Source: Deltaproteobacteria bacterium | Lineage (GTDB): Bacteria > Desulfobacterota > Deferrimicrobia > Deferrimicrobiales > Deferrimicrobiaceae | Direction: 5' to 3' | DNA: 64,000 bases | Assembly (NCBI GenBank): GCA_021815305.1 | Contig: JAKAHC010000006.1 | Location: 1-64,000 of the forward strand | In this document: one piece after another, positions 17,652 through 26,425 of the stretch | Layout: every line of letters starts with the position of its first letter | Numbering within the stretch: the first letter of the stretch is position 1 | Program-made: the position numbers and the translations under genes | Notes under the pieces: generated by a model | Told to the model about the DNA's origin: nothing | Seen by the model: only the letters and a program-made list of their open reading frames with translations | Database searches by the model: none

Positions 17652-17681
17652 GGGCCACCTGCGGGAAGTCGCAGGTGGCCC
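17652..17681 (-). terminator. Terminator hairpin after tRNA-Asn
   Basis: GGGCCACCTGC and GCAGGTGGCCC form a perfect 11-bp stem with an 8-base loop, 11 bp downstream of the tRNA on its own strand. The following tract is only moderately T-rich (TTTCATGTT). Confidence 0.7.
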
Positions 17682-17691
17682 TGAGACGTCA

Positions 17692-17767
17692 TGGCTCCCT
17701 GGGCAGGACTCGAACCTGCAACCTAGTGGTTAACAGCCACCCGCTCTGCCGGTTGAGCTACCAGGGA
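17692..17767 (-). tRNA. tRNA-Asn (anticodon GTT)
   Basis: A 76-base tRNA with encoded CCA. On the minus strand it begins TCCCTGGTAGCTC, has the anticodon loop CTGTTAACC (anticodon GTT), the T loop GGTTCGAGTCC and ends CCCAGGGAGCCA. The acceptor stem TCCCTGG/CCAGGGA pairs fully. It is the apparent anchor of the accessory region to its left: three partial copies of its 3' end lie at about 17.55, 14.46 and 1.45 kb. Confidence 0.97.
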
Positions 17768-17887
17768 ACGTGTCGCGGCAGACAGAGAAATATAATCCCG
17801 GCCTCCCCGTCCGTCAAGCGGAATGGTCACCCGCATCGGGATGGTCATGCGCGGGATGGCCATGCGGGTGGGTTCACGGAGAAATCC

Positions 17888-18847
17888 TCAGGGGAGGGGC
17901 GCCTGGAGCGCCGCCTCCTCCGCCGCCTTGGGCTGGGTGGGCAGCCCCAGCCGGATCCAGGCGTCGAACCCGCCGTGGATCACGCCGACCCGGTCGTAGC
18001 CCCTTCGCATGAGGATCCGCGCCAAACTGGCGCTGGTGGCCTCTCCGGGTCAGGAACAGTAGAAGATCAGGTCGCGGTCCCGCGGAAGGTGGTGCGCCCG
18101 CCGGTGAAACGAGGCGGGCCGCACGCGCACGGCCCCGGCCACCATCCGGTCGGAAGAGGCGTACTCCTCGTCCTGGCGCAGGTCGAGGACGAGGGGATCT
18201 TCCCCCGCCTCCATCTTGCGGTGCACCTCCTCCGGCGCGAGGCGGAACGCGGCGTACCGCTTCACCAGCCAGTACCTGTAGATGGCCCGCCACGCCACCG
18301 TGCCGGCGAGCCCCGCAAGGAGCAGCCACCCCAGCGCCCCCTGGAATCCCCGCGCCGACTCCGCGATCCGTTCCCCGAAAACGTATCCCAGGAGCACCCC
18401 GGACCCTGCCCAAAGAAGCGCGCCGGCGGAATCGAGGAGAAGGAAGGAGGGAAACGGCATCGCCGAGGCGCCGGCGAGCGGGGGGGTGATCGTGTTCACG
18501 CCGGGAAGGAATTTCGCGAAAAGGATCGCGGTCCCCCTCCTTCGGCGGAACCCCAGCTCGGACCGCTCCACGCAGGCGTCGGGGTTGAACGAGACGCGGC
18601 AGAGGTGGCCGAGCACGCGCCTCCCCCCCCAACGACCGATGTGGTACCAAGTCCCGTCCGCCAGGAGCGCCCCCGCGACCGCGGCTCCCAGGATCAGGGG
18701 GAGGGCGGATTCCCGCGTGGAAACGTACGCCCCGGCGATCATCAGTACGGGGAACGCCGGCACCGGAAGCCCGGCGTTCTCCAGGAACGTGAAGAGGAAC
18801 ACCGCCGCCACGCCGTACCGGGCGACGAAGGCAACGAAATCCCCCAT
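17888..18847 (-). CDS. DedA-rhodanese fusion, candidate selenoprotein (in-frame TGA)
   Basis: A DedA/VTT membrane domain (about residues 1-200: FLENAGLPVPAFPVL, LFAKFLPGVNTITPPLAGAS) fused to a C-terminal rhodanese domain (about 210-319). The first stop, TGA at 18052-18050 (codon 266), falls in FYCS-TGA-PGEATSA. Family members as I recall them read YCSCPNEATSA, so TGA replaces the second Cys. Translation continues in frame for 53 codons with a normal rhodanese end (GVIHGGFDAWIRLGLPT) to TGA at 17890-17888. A stem-loop with a G at the start of its loop lies 17-31 bases past the TGA. I infer selenocysteine; a nonsense mutation or sequencing error is the alternative. Confidence 0.75.
18011..18043 (-). 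promoter_or_regulatory. SECIS-like stem-loop
   Basis: Counting from the base after the in-frame TGA, GCGCCA (17-22) and TGGCGC (26-31) form a perfect 6-bp stem with loop GTT; GAGG (7-10) and CCTC (36-39) can extend it below an internal loop. A short upper stem with a G in the first two loop positions, roughly 16-37 bases after the UGA, is the general bacterial SECIS pattern read by SelB. Confidence 0.6.
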
Positions 18848-18850
18848 CGC

Positions 18851-19279
18851 TCACCTTCCCTTCGCCGTCTCTCCCCGGAGCACCGAGCAGGTGGAAACCG
18901 CCCTGGCCACGAGCCGGCCGCCATCGTCGGCGACGTCGCACTCCACCATCCCCACCGTCCTGCCCCGGTGGACCACCTTCGCCTTCGCGACGAGGATCCC
19001 CTCGAAGACGGGGCGCAGGTAGTTGATCTTGAGCTCCAGGGTGGTGAACGTTTCACCGTCCTCCAGCGTGGAGGCGAACGCCATCCCCATCGCGGAATCC
19101 GCCAGGGTGCACAGGATCCCGCCGTGCACGGTACCCATCGGGTTGTGGTGCTTCGTTCCGGCCTTCATTTCGAAGAGGGACTCCCCCTTTTCGCAGGAGA
19201 GCATCCGGAAACCGACGAGCGCCGCGGCGGGCGGCATAAGATCTCCGCTCTTGATCCGGCGGGTAAGGGAAGGGTCCAC
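18851..19279 (-). CDS. PaaI-family hotdog thioesterase
   Basis: A 142-residue hotdog thioesterase, paralogous to the one at 4744-5172 and of identical length when the GTG at 19279 is used. That GTG is preceded by GGAGG with five-base spacing. The core HHNPMGTVHGGILCTLADSA and ELKINYLRPVFEG match the paralogue. The gene ends three bases before the DedA-rhodanese start, so the two are probably co-transcribed, which hints at a shared role at the membrane or in lipid metabolism. Substrate unknown. Confidence 0.87.
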   Translation of the reverse strand: MDPSLTRRIKSGDLMPPAAALVGFRMLSCEKGESLFEMKAGTKHHNPMGTVHGGILCTLADSAMGMAFASTLEDGETFTTLELKINYLRPVFEGILVAKAKVVHRGRTVGMVECDVADDGGRLVARAVSTCSVLRGETAKGR

Positions 19280-19403
19280 GGTTTCCTCCGAACGAGTTGG
19301 TTCGCGCCCTTGGGATGCGTTGCGGGGGGGATCTGATGCCGGATTCCCGCCTGGAGCGCCGGAAATCAAGGAGACGGATTCCCCGCGACGCGGCCGGAAA
19401 ACC

Positions 19404-20471
19404 TCAGAGCCACTTCTTCCGTCGGAAGTAGAGAAGCATCCCCCCGGCGATGACGGCCATGAGGAGCAGCACGGCCGGATACCCGTAGGCCCACCGCAGT
19501 TCGGGCAGGTTGTAGGGCGACGCCTTCGTGTCGAAGTTCATCCCGTACACCCCCACGATGAAGGTGAGCGGGATGAAGATCGTGGCGATGACCGTCAGGA
19601 CCTTCATGATCTCGTTCATCCGGTTGGAGACCGCGGACATGTATTCGTCCACCAGCCCGGACGCCATCTCGCGGAACGTCTCCACCATGTCCATCAGCTG
19701 GATCGTGTGGTCGTAGCAGTCCCGGAGAAACACCTTGGTCCCGGGGCGGATCAGGGCGCGCTCCTCGATCAGGAGCAGGTTCAGCGCGTCGCGGGCAGGC
19801 CACACGGCGTGGCGCACGACGAGGAGTTCCCGCTTCAACGCCCGGATGGCGAGGAATGTCTCCGGGACCGGGGAAACGAGCACCTTTTCCTCCATGTCCT
19901 CCACGGCGTCCCCCAGGCGCTCCAGGGTCGGGAAGAAGGCGTCCAGCACGGCGTCACAGAGGGAATAGAGGAGGAAATCCGCTCCCTCGGACCGCATCCG
20001 TCCCTGCCCTTGCCGGATGCGTTCGCGGACGGGCTCGAAGGAGTCCCCAGCGCGTTCCTGGAAGGAGACCACCACCCGGTCTCCGAGGAAAAACGACATC
20101 TGCTCGGGAGGTTCCGGGTACCGTACCTCCCGGAGGACCACCAGCAGATGGTCCCCGTACCACTCCACTTTCGGTCGTTGCGGCACGTTCAGCACGTCTT
20201 CCTGCGCCAGCGGGTGGAACCCGAACCGGTCCCCGATCGCCTTGACGACGGACGGGTCGGACAGCCCCGTCACGTCGATCCACAACACGCCCCCTTCCGG
20301 GGGGGAAAGAGCGGGAATCGCCTCCGGGGAGACTTCCCGTTCTTCAAACTTCCTCGCGTCGTAGAGGATGGCGTGGATCCGTACAGGCGCGCCCTGCGCC
20401 TCGGCATGCGCCGACAATGTTCCGGGCGGCGTGCCCGGCGGGTGGTACCGCTTCCTGCGCTTGTTCCCCAT
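19404..20471 (-). CDS. corA: CorA-type magnesium/cobalt transporter
   Basis: A 355-residue CorA-family divalent cation channel. A large cytoplasmic N-terminal domain (to about residue 290) precedes two membrane helices; the first ends in the signature YGMNF that forms the pore entrance. The C-terminus RRKKWL is basic, as usual. Conserved helices such as DAVEDMEEKV and LLVVRHAVWPARDALN support the call. The ion could be Mg2+, Co2+ or Ni2+. It lies upstream of the thioesterase/DedA pair on the same strand, about 120 bp away. Confidence 0.93.
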   Translation of the reverse strand: MGNKRRKRYHPPGTPPGTLSAHAEAQGAPVRIHAILYDARKFEEREVSPEAIPALSPPEGGVLWIDVTGLSDPSVVKAIGDRFGFHPLAQEDVLNVPQRPKVEWYGDHLLVVLREVRYPEPPEQMSFFLGDRVVVSFQERAGDSFEPVRERIRQGQGRMRSEGADFLLYSLCDAVLDAFFPTLERLGDAVEDMEEKVLVSPVPETFLAIRALKRELLVVRHAVWPARDALNLLLIEERALIRPGTKVFLRDCYDHTIQLMDMVETFREMASGLVDEYMSAVSNRMNEIMKVLTVIATIFIPLTFIVGVYGMNFDTKASPYNLPELRWAYGYPAVLLLMAVIAGGMLLYFRRKKWL

Positions 20472-20604
20472 CGCATCCCTCCCCGGTGCGAACGATCCGC
20501 TCCTGCATCCTTTATAGCAGACATGGGATCATGCCATAACTGGCGATGCGCGCTGGAGGAGCCGCTCGCCCACGGGACGATTCGGGCAGGAGAGTAGGCG
20601 TATA

Positions 20605-21720
20605 ATGAGACTTTTACCGCAAACGAAAGGACACGCCTTGGCCAAGGAACCGTTCCTTCCGAAATGGATCGCCTGGGAAGTGACCGGGCGGTGCAACCTG
20701 AACTGCATCCACTGCCGCGCCTCGTCCTCCATGACGTCCCACGACACGGATTTCACCACCGAGGAGGCCAAGACCCTCCTCGACGACATCGCGGAGGTTT
20801 CCACGCCGGTCCTGGTCCTTTCGGGAGGCGAACCGCTCCTGCGCCGGGATCTCTTCGAGATCGCGAAGTACGGGACCGAGAAGGGGTTTCGCATGTGCAT
20901 CGCCACGAACGGGGTGCTGGTAACGGACGAGATCGTGGGGAAGATGAAGGACGCGGGTGTCAGGATCTGCTCCCTGTCGCTGGACGGATCGACCGCGGCG
21001 GTACACGACGACTTCCGGAAGCAGCCGGGCGCCTTCGAGGCGACGCTGCGGGCGGCGGAAACCTTCAAGCGCAACGGGATGCAGTTCATCGTCAACTCTT
21101 CCTTCGCGAAGCGGAACCAGCACGACATCGCGGCCACCTGCAAGCTGGCGAAATCGATCGGCGCCCATGCCTGGTACATGTTCATGATCGTCCCCACGGG
21201 CCGGGGCCAGGAGATCATGAGCGAACTGATCAGCAAGGAGGATTACGAGGAAATCCTCGAGTGGCATTACCGGATGGAGAAACAGGAGACGGAGATGCTT
21301 GTCCGTCCTACCTGCGCCCCGCACTATTACCGGGTGCGGCTCCAGAAGATGAAGGAGGAGGGGGAAAAATTCACGCCGCGGTCCCTGACCTTCTCCACCG
21401 GAGGAGGCAAGGGGTGCATCTGCGCCCAGTCGATCTGCTTCATCGATTCGAAAGGGAACGTCCAGCCGTGTTCCTACTTTCCCGTGGCGGCCGGCAACGT
21501 GAAGAGGCGGAAGTTCGGCGAGATCTGGCACCACTCGGAGCTGTTCGAGTCGCTTCGGACGTTCGAGAAGTACAAGGGGCGGTGCGGCGAGTGCGAGTAT
21601 CTCAATGTGTGCGGCGGCTGCCGCGCCCGGGCAGATGCGGTCCTAGAGGATTACCTCGCCGAGGAGCCGTTCTGTAACTACATCCCCCTGAAAACCCGCC
21701 ACCAACAAAAGGGGACGTAG
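20605..21720 (+). CDS. Radical SAM/SPASM protein of the AhbC/AhbD type
   Basis: A radical SAM enzyme with the cluster motif CNLNCIHC (C-x3-C-x2-C) near residue 32 and a C-terminal SPASM domain with several cysteines ([29 protein letters not shown]). This is the layout of AhbC/AhbD, which act in the sirohaem-to-haem route. It directly precedes hemE-hemH-hemG, supporting a haem-related role. TTG at 20638 has AAAGGA at good spacing and is an alternative start; the ATG at 20605 overlaps a TATAAT. The last residues (QQKGT) and the stop are encoded by a palindromic repeat. Confidence 0.82.
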   Translation: MRLLPQTKGHALAKEPFLPKWIAWEVTGRCNLNCIHCRASSSMTSHDTDFTTEEAKTLLDDIAEVSTPVLVLSGGEPLLRRDLFEIAKYGTEKGFRMCIATNGVLVTDEIVGKMKDAGVRICSLSLDGSTAAVHDDFRKQPGAFEATLRAAETFKRNGMQFIVNSSFAKRNQHDIAATCKLAKSIGAHAWYMFMIVPTGRGQEIMSELISKEDYEEILEWHYRMEKQETEMLVRPTCAPHYYRVRLQKMKEEGEKFTPRSLTFSTGGGKGCICAQSICFIDSKGNVQPCSYFPVAAGNVKRRKFGEIWHHSELFESLRTFEKYKGRCGECEYLNVCGGCRARADAVLEDYLAEEPFCNYIPLKTRHQQKGT

Positions 21721-21786
21721 CTACAATTCTCGCAGAGGCTTCATCTTCCGCTTCGAAGAGAATTGTAGCTACGTCCCCTTTTGTTG
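21703..21786. repeat. Palindromic repeat B1 (29-bp arms)
   Basis: A near-perfect hairpin: the left arm 21703-21731 starts CAACAAAAGGGGACGTAGCT and continues ACAATTCTC; the right arm 21758-21786 is its exact reverse complement; the loop is 26 bases. The core GGGGACGTAGCTACAA recurs in repeat B2 at 29208-29316. Such dispersed palindromes resemble REP elements moved by IS200-like transposases. The left arm supplies the stop codon of the radical SAM gene. Confidence 0.85.
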
Positions 21787-21902
21787 CGCCCCCTTTTCCG
21801 GTTCGCCGATACAATGTAAAGTGGACCCTTGGTCCGGTTCGAACATCTTCGGGGCGGGGGGGAATCCTGCAACGCCGTCCCTGTTCCTGCGACGAGGCCG
21901 CA

Positions 21903-22937
21903 ATGACGGAATACCGTTTCCTGAAGGCGTGCCGGCGCGAGCCGGTGGACATCACCCCGGTGTGGATCATGCGGCAGGCGGGGCGGTACCTCCCGGAGTA
22001 CCAGAAGATCCGCGGGAACCACTCGTTCCTTACGATGTGCAAGACGCCGGAGCTGGCGGCCCAAGTGACGATCCAGCCCGTCGAGCGCCTGGGAGTGGAC
22101 GCGGCGATCCTCTTCTCCGACATCCTCATCCCGGTCGAGGCGATGGGGGTCCCCCTCGAGTTCCACGACGGGAAGGGACCGTTGCTCGGCAAGGCCATCC
22201 AAAACCAGAGGGACGTAGACGCACTCGCGATCCCCGACCCGGAAGAGAAGGTGCCTTTCGTGATGGAGGCGATCCGCATCCTTCGGAAGGCGTTCGAGGG
22301 AAAGGTACCGCTCATCGGCTTCTCCGGGGCACCGTTCACCCTGGCCTCGTACATCGTGGAAGGCGGCACGTCCAAAAACTTCGTCCGGCTCAAGAAGCTG
22401 ATGTACCAGGCGCCGGAGGTCTACCGGTCCCTGATGGAGAAGATCACGAGGACCGTGATCGCGTACCTGAACGCACAGATCGCCGCGGGGGCCCAAGCGG
22501 TGCAAATCTTCGACACGTGGGCGGGAATCCTGACTCCCGGGGATTACGAGGAGTACGCCCTCCCGTACACGCGCCACGTGGTGGCGGGGCTTGTCCGCAG
22601 GGACGTGCCCGTGATCCACTTCGCCAACGACTGCGCGACGCTGCTTCCGGCCATCCGGACGCTCCCCGTCGACGTCGTGGCCGTGGACTGGCGCATCCCG
22701 CTGGACACGGCGGCGATGGTCGTCGGCCCGGGCAAGGCGCTGCAGGGGAACATGGACCCCACGATGCTCTTCCATCCCCCGGAAAAGATCGACGACTGCG
22801 TGCGGGACATCCTCCACCGGGGGGAGAAGGCCGCCTCCCACGTCTTCAACCTCGGGCACGGGATCCTTCCGCCCACCAACCCCGAGCACGCCGTGGCCAT
22901 GGTCGAGGCGGTCCACCGTCTCGGCAGGAAAGCATAA
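21903..22937 (+). CDS. hemE: Uroporphyrinogen decarboxylase
   Basis: A 344-residue cytoplasmic enzyme that removes four acetate carboxyls from uroporphyrinogen III to give coproporphyrinogen III. The N-terminal signature PVWIMRQAGRYLPEY (with substrate-binding Arg residues) and the second signature GFSGAPFTLASYIVEG are both present. The closing segment FNLGHGILPPTNPEHAVAMV is also typical. It is followed 26 bp later by hemH and then hemG. Confidence 0.96.
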   Translation: MTEYRFLKACRREPVDITPVWIMRQAGRYLPEYQKIRGNHSFLTMCKTPELAAQVTIQPVERLGVDAAILFSDILIPVEAMGVPLEFHDGKGPLLGKAIQNQRDVDALAIPDPEEKVPFVMEAIRILRKAFEGKVPLIGFSGAPFTLASYIVEGGTSKNFVRLKKLMYQAPEVYRSLMEKITRTVIAYLNAQIAAGAQAVQIFDTWAGILTPGDYEEYALPYTRHVVAGLVRRDVPVIHFANDCATLLPAIRTLPVDVVAVDWRIPLDTAAMVVGPGKALQGNMDPTMLFHPPEKIDDCVRDILHRGEKAASHVFNLGHGILPPTNPEHAVAMVEAVHRLGRKA

Positions 22938-22963
22938 GGCCAAGAAGAAGGCACGGAGATCCG

Positions 22964-23932
22964 TTGTTGGAACCGAACGGCCCGCTCACCGGCGTCGTCC
23001 TTCTCAACATGGGAGGACCGGATTCCCTGAACGCCGTACGCCCCTTTCTCGCCCGGCTCTTCTCCGACAGGGAACTGATCCGGCTTCCCGCGGCGCCGGT
23101 CACCCAGCCGCTCTTCGCCTGGATCGTTTCGGGGTTGCGCGCCCGCAAGGTCCGGGAGTATTACAAGAACATCGGCGGCGGATCCCCCCTTGCCGCGCTC
23201 ACGGAGCGCCAGCGGGCCGCTCTCCAGGAAGCGCTCAAGGAAACGGGAGGGAATTTCAAGGTGTACGTGGGGATGCGGTACTGGCACCCGCTGTCCCGGC
23301 ACGCCGCGCTCGAGATGAAGGAGGACGGGGTGGCGCAGGCGATCGCCCTGCCCCTTTATCCGCAATACTGCTCGGCGACCACCGGATCGAGCCTGGCCGA
23401 CCTGCGCAGGGGCCTGTCGTGGGCGGGGTGCACCTTTCCCGTCAGGGAGGTACGATCCTACCCCGATCATCCGGGGTACATCCGGGCACTGTCGGAAACG
23501 GTGGCCGTTGCGGTCCGGGCCGCGGGCAGCGAGGGGCTGTTCCTCCTCTTCAGCGCCCACGGGGTGCCGAAGCGCCTCATCGACTCCGGAGACCCGTACC
23601 GCGCGGAGACGGAACGAACGGTGGCCGCCGTGATGCAGGACTTCCCCGGCGTCCCGCATGCCATCTCCTTCCAGAGCCGGGCGGGGCGAGCCGAATGGCT
23701 CCAACCCGACACGGTGGGTGAGGTGATGCGGCTGGGGCGGAAAGGGGTGAGGGCGATGGTGGTCGTCCCGGTGAGCTTCGTGTCCGACCACATCGAGACG
23801 CTCCACGAGCTCGACATCCGCCTCGCCGCGCGGGCGAGGGAGGCCGGCATACCGTCGTTCCTGCGTGCCCCCGCGCTGAACGACTCGCCCGCGTTCATCT
23901 CCGCGCTGAAAGACATCGTGCTGGAGGCATAG
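22964..23932 (+). CDS. hemH: Ferrochelatase
   Basis: A 322-residue ferrochelatase (TTG start with GGAG upstream; a second TTG follows at once). The catalytic His lies in FSAHGVP near residue 200, and SFVSDHIETLHELDI near residue 276 holds the conserved Glu. LPLYPQYCSATTGSS is the family signature. Depending on the organism's route it inserts iron into protoporphyrin IX or coproporphyrin III. Its stop is one base from the hemG start. Confidence 0.95.
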   Translation: MLEPNGPLTGVVLLNMGGPDSLNAVRPFLARLFSDRELIRLPAAPVTQPLFAWIVSGLRARKVREYYKNIGGGSPLAALTERQRAALQEALKETGGNFKVYVGMRYWHPLSRHAALEMKEDGVAQAIALPLYPQYCSATTGSSLADLRRGLSWAGCTFPVREVRSYPDHPGYIRALSETVAVAVRAAGSEGLFLLFSAHGVPKRLIDSGDPYRAETERTVAAVMQDFPGVPHAISFQSRAGRAEWLQPDTVGEVMRLGRKGVRAMVVVPVSFVSDHIETLHELDIRLAARAREAGIPSFLRAPALNDSPAFISALKDIVLEA

Positions 23933-23933
23933 G

Positions 23934-25331
23934 ATGCCGCGGATCGTCGTCATCGGCGCCGGCCTCTCTGGCCTGTGCACGGCGCACTACCTGGTGCGGA
24001 ACCTCTCCGACGCGGGGAAAGAGGCAGAGATCCTTCTCCTGGAGGCGGATGGGGTTCCGGGAGGGAAGATGCGCACGATCCGGGAGGACGGGTTCCGGAT
24101 GGAGTGGGGGCCTAACGGGTTCCTCACAAACAAGCCGTACGGGATGGAGCTGGTGCAGGAGCTGGGGATTTCGGCCCGGCTCGCCCCTTCTTCGGACCTC
24201 GCCCGAAAGCGGTTCATCTTCTCCGGAGGAACGCTCCACCGGCTTCCCGAAACGCCTCCCGCCTTCTTCCGCTCGAACCTCCTCTCGTTCCAGGGAAGGC
24301 TGCGGATCGCCTGGGAGCCGTTCGCTCCCGGCCCTCCGGAAAACGTGGACGAATCGCTCGGCGATTTCGCGCGGCGCCGTCTGGGGTCGGAGGCGCTGGA
24401 GAAGCTGATCGATCCGATGGTCACCGGGATCTATGCCGGGGACCCGGACACGATGTCGCTGCGCGCGTGCTTTCCCCTGATCTACGACCTGGAGCGCAAG
24501 TACCAGGGCCTCGTCCGGGGGATGCTCGCGCTGAAACGGGAACGCTCCCGTCAGGGGGTAAGGAGCGAGATGTCGGCCGGACCCGGCGGGGTGCTGATGT
24601 CCTTCGATGAAGGGGTGCAGACGCTCTCCGACGTGCTGGCAGGGAATCTTTCGGAAGGTCTGCACCTTTCCGTCTCCGTCGAGCGGGTGGAGCGTCGTGG
24701 GGAGGGATACGTCCTCCTGCTCTCGGAGGACGGGCAGCGGGAGGAGATGTCCGCCGATATCGTGGTGGTCGCCACGCCGGCCTATGCCGCCGCGCGGATT
24801 CTCGCGTCCCTGGACGAGGCGCTGGCGGAGAGCCTCGCGGCGATCCCCTATTCCCCGATCACCGTCGCGGCGCTGGGGTACGACGCGGCGACGCTCGGCA
24901 ACCCCCTCGACGGGTTCGGCTTCCTCATCCCGCGCGGGGAGAGGCGGAAGATCCTCGGGGCGCTGTGGGATTCCAGCGTCTTCCCGAACCGCGCGCCCGA
25001 GGGGAAGGCGCTCCTCCGCGTGATGGTCGGAGGCGTCCGCGCCCCCGGGCTGGCCGCGCTGCCGGAGAACGAACTGGTCGCCATGGCGCGCAGCGAACTC
25101 CGGGACATCATGGGAGTCGGCGCCGAACCGATCCTCGCAAGGACGTTCTTCCACGACCGGGGGATCCCGCAGTACCTGGTGGGGCACGGCAAGATCCTGG
25201 AACGGATCGAGGCGCGCCTGGCCGGGCTTCCCGGGATCCACCTCAACAGCAACGCCTACCGGGGGATCGCCCTCAACGACTGCGTCCTGCAGTCGCGCCT
25301 GACCGCGGGGCGGATCGCGAAGTCGATGTAG
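23934..25331 (+). CDS. hemY: Protoporphyrinogen/coproporphyrinogen oxidase (HemG/HemY type)
   Basis: A 465-residue FAD-dependent oxidase of the HemY type. The N-terminal dinucleotide fold reads IVVIGAGLSGLCTAHYL, with FAD contacts in EWGPNGFLTN. The C-terminal GHGKILERIEARLAGLPGIHL closes the FAD site, but the following segment GNAYRGI-type end is typical of the family (here NSNAYRGIALNDCV). It completes the hemE-hemH-hemY operon. Whether it oxidises proto- or coproporphyrinogen cannot be decided from sequence alone. Confidence 0.92.
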   Translation: MPRIVVIGAGLSGLCTAHYLVRNLSDAGKEAEILLLEADGVPGGKMRTIREDGFRMEWGPNGFLTNKPYGMELVQELGISARLAPSSDLARKRFIFSGGTLHRLPETPPAFFRSNLLSFQGRLRIAWEPFAPGPPENVDESLGDFARRRLGSEALEKLIDPMVTGIYAGDPDTMSLRACFPLIYDLERKYQGLVRGMLALKRERSRQGVRSEMSAGPGGVLMSFDEGVQTLSDVLAGNLSEGLHLSVSVERVERRGEGYVLLLSEDGQREEMSADIVVVATPAYAAARILASLDEALAESLAAIPYSPITVAALGYDAATLGNPLDGFGFLIPRGERRKILGALWDSSVFPNRAPEGKALLRVMVGGVRAPGLAALPENELVAMARSELRDIMGVGAEPILARTFFHDRGIPQYLVGHGKILERIEARLAGLPGIHLNSNAYRGIALNDCVLQSRLTAGRIAKSM

Positions 25332-25341
25332 CGTTTCGGGG

Positions 25342-26247
25342 CTATTTCCCGGAGTACGACTTCGTGTCGATGAACGGCACCGCGCCGCCCGTGACGCTGG
25401 GCATCACCCCGTTCCACTTCCGTATCGCCTCCTGGATCGCCTCGATCCGCCGCAGTTCGATCAGTTCCGGCGTGACGTTCTGCCGCTGCAGGCGCAGCGC
25501 CTCGGCCTCGGCCTGCGCCTGGGCGACCTTCTGCTGCGCCTCGATCTTGATCCGCTCGAGATCCCGCTGGGCCTTCAAGGCCATCTGCTCCGCGGTCTGC
25601 TTGTTCTCGATCGCCTGGGTGAACTGGGCGCTGAACTTGAAATCCACGATGGAGACGTCCACCACGGCGATGTTGTAGGCCAGGAGCCGGTCCTTCAGCA
25701 TTTCCTTGAGCTCCGTCCGGACCTTCTCCCGCATCGTGATCAGTTCGAGGGCCGTGTACTTCGCCGTGACCGCCTTCACGACCTCCTGGGTCACCGGGTC
25801 GACCACCCGGGCCTTGTACCCCAGCCCGATGTGCTGGAACACCCAGCTCGCCTTCTCGGGGATGATGTTGAAATTCACTGCGATCGTGGAGTGGGTGTCC
25901 TGAAGGTCCTTCGAGGCCGCCGCCGCCTCGGTCACCTCCTTCTGGACCCGCACATCCATCTTCTGCACTTCCTGGTACACGGGGACCTTGAAGTGCAGGC
26001 CCTCGTCCCACACGTTGGGCGACACAGCCCCGAAGTTCAGCAGCACCCCGCGCTGGCCGGGCCCCACGATCACGAGGGCGCCGGACAGGATGACGAAGGC
26101 CACCACCGCAATCGCTGCGAATTTGATCCATCCGAGTTTCGGGGGCATGCTCCCTCCTCCGGGAACGGTTCTTCCCTGCGCAGCCTGCGCCTTGCCGAGG
26201 GCCTCCTTGTACCGGCGGAAAAGATCGGAGAGATCGGAACCGGGCAC
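25342..26247 (-). CDS. Prohibitin-like SPFH-domain membrane protein
   Basis: A 301-residue SPFH/band 7 protein. One N-terminal membrane helix (about residues 41-63, FAAIAVVAFVILSGALVIV) is followed by the SPFH domain starting GQRGVLLNFGAVSPNVWDEG and by a long alpha-helical coiled-coil region rich in Gln, Ala and Glu (about 200-275). This is the architecture of bacterial prohibitin homologues and HflK/HflC, which form large membrane assemblies. No HflB protease gene is next to it. It is convergent with hemY. Confidence 0.88.
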   Translation of the reverse strand: MPGSDLSDLFRRYKEALGKAQAAQGRTVPGGGSMPPKLGWIKFAAIAVVAFVILSGALVIVGPGQRGVLLNFGAVSPNVWDEGLHFKVPVYQEVQKMDVRVQKEVTEAAAASKDLQDTHSTIAVNFNIIPEKASWVFQHIGLGYKARVVDPVTQEVVKAVTAKYTALELITMREKVRTELKEMLKDRLLAYNIAVVDVSIVDFKFSAQFTQAIENKQTAEQMALKAQRDLERIKIEAQQKVAQAQAEAEALRLQRQNVTPELIELRRIEAIQEAIRKWNGVMPSVTGGAVPFIDTKSYSGK

Positions 26248-26425
26248 GGGGACCTCCTTCCTGGGCGCGTTCGCGGCCGCTCGCGCGGTCCCGGAATCGC
26301 CGTTTCCCTGAACTGTACCGTAACCCGGGGATGCCGTTCAACGGGGCATCTGCTATCCTCGGAGAAAACGTTTCCGGAAGAACCGGCGCTTTGCGACCCG
26401 GAACAGGGCGCCCGAGGAGGAAAGA

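Noticed and set aside
21821-22963. A long 5' extension of the hemH frame over hemE
   Set aside because: The extension is a shadow frame of hemE; ferrochelatase similarity begins at the TTG at 22964, which has a ribosome-binding site.
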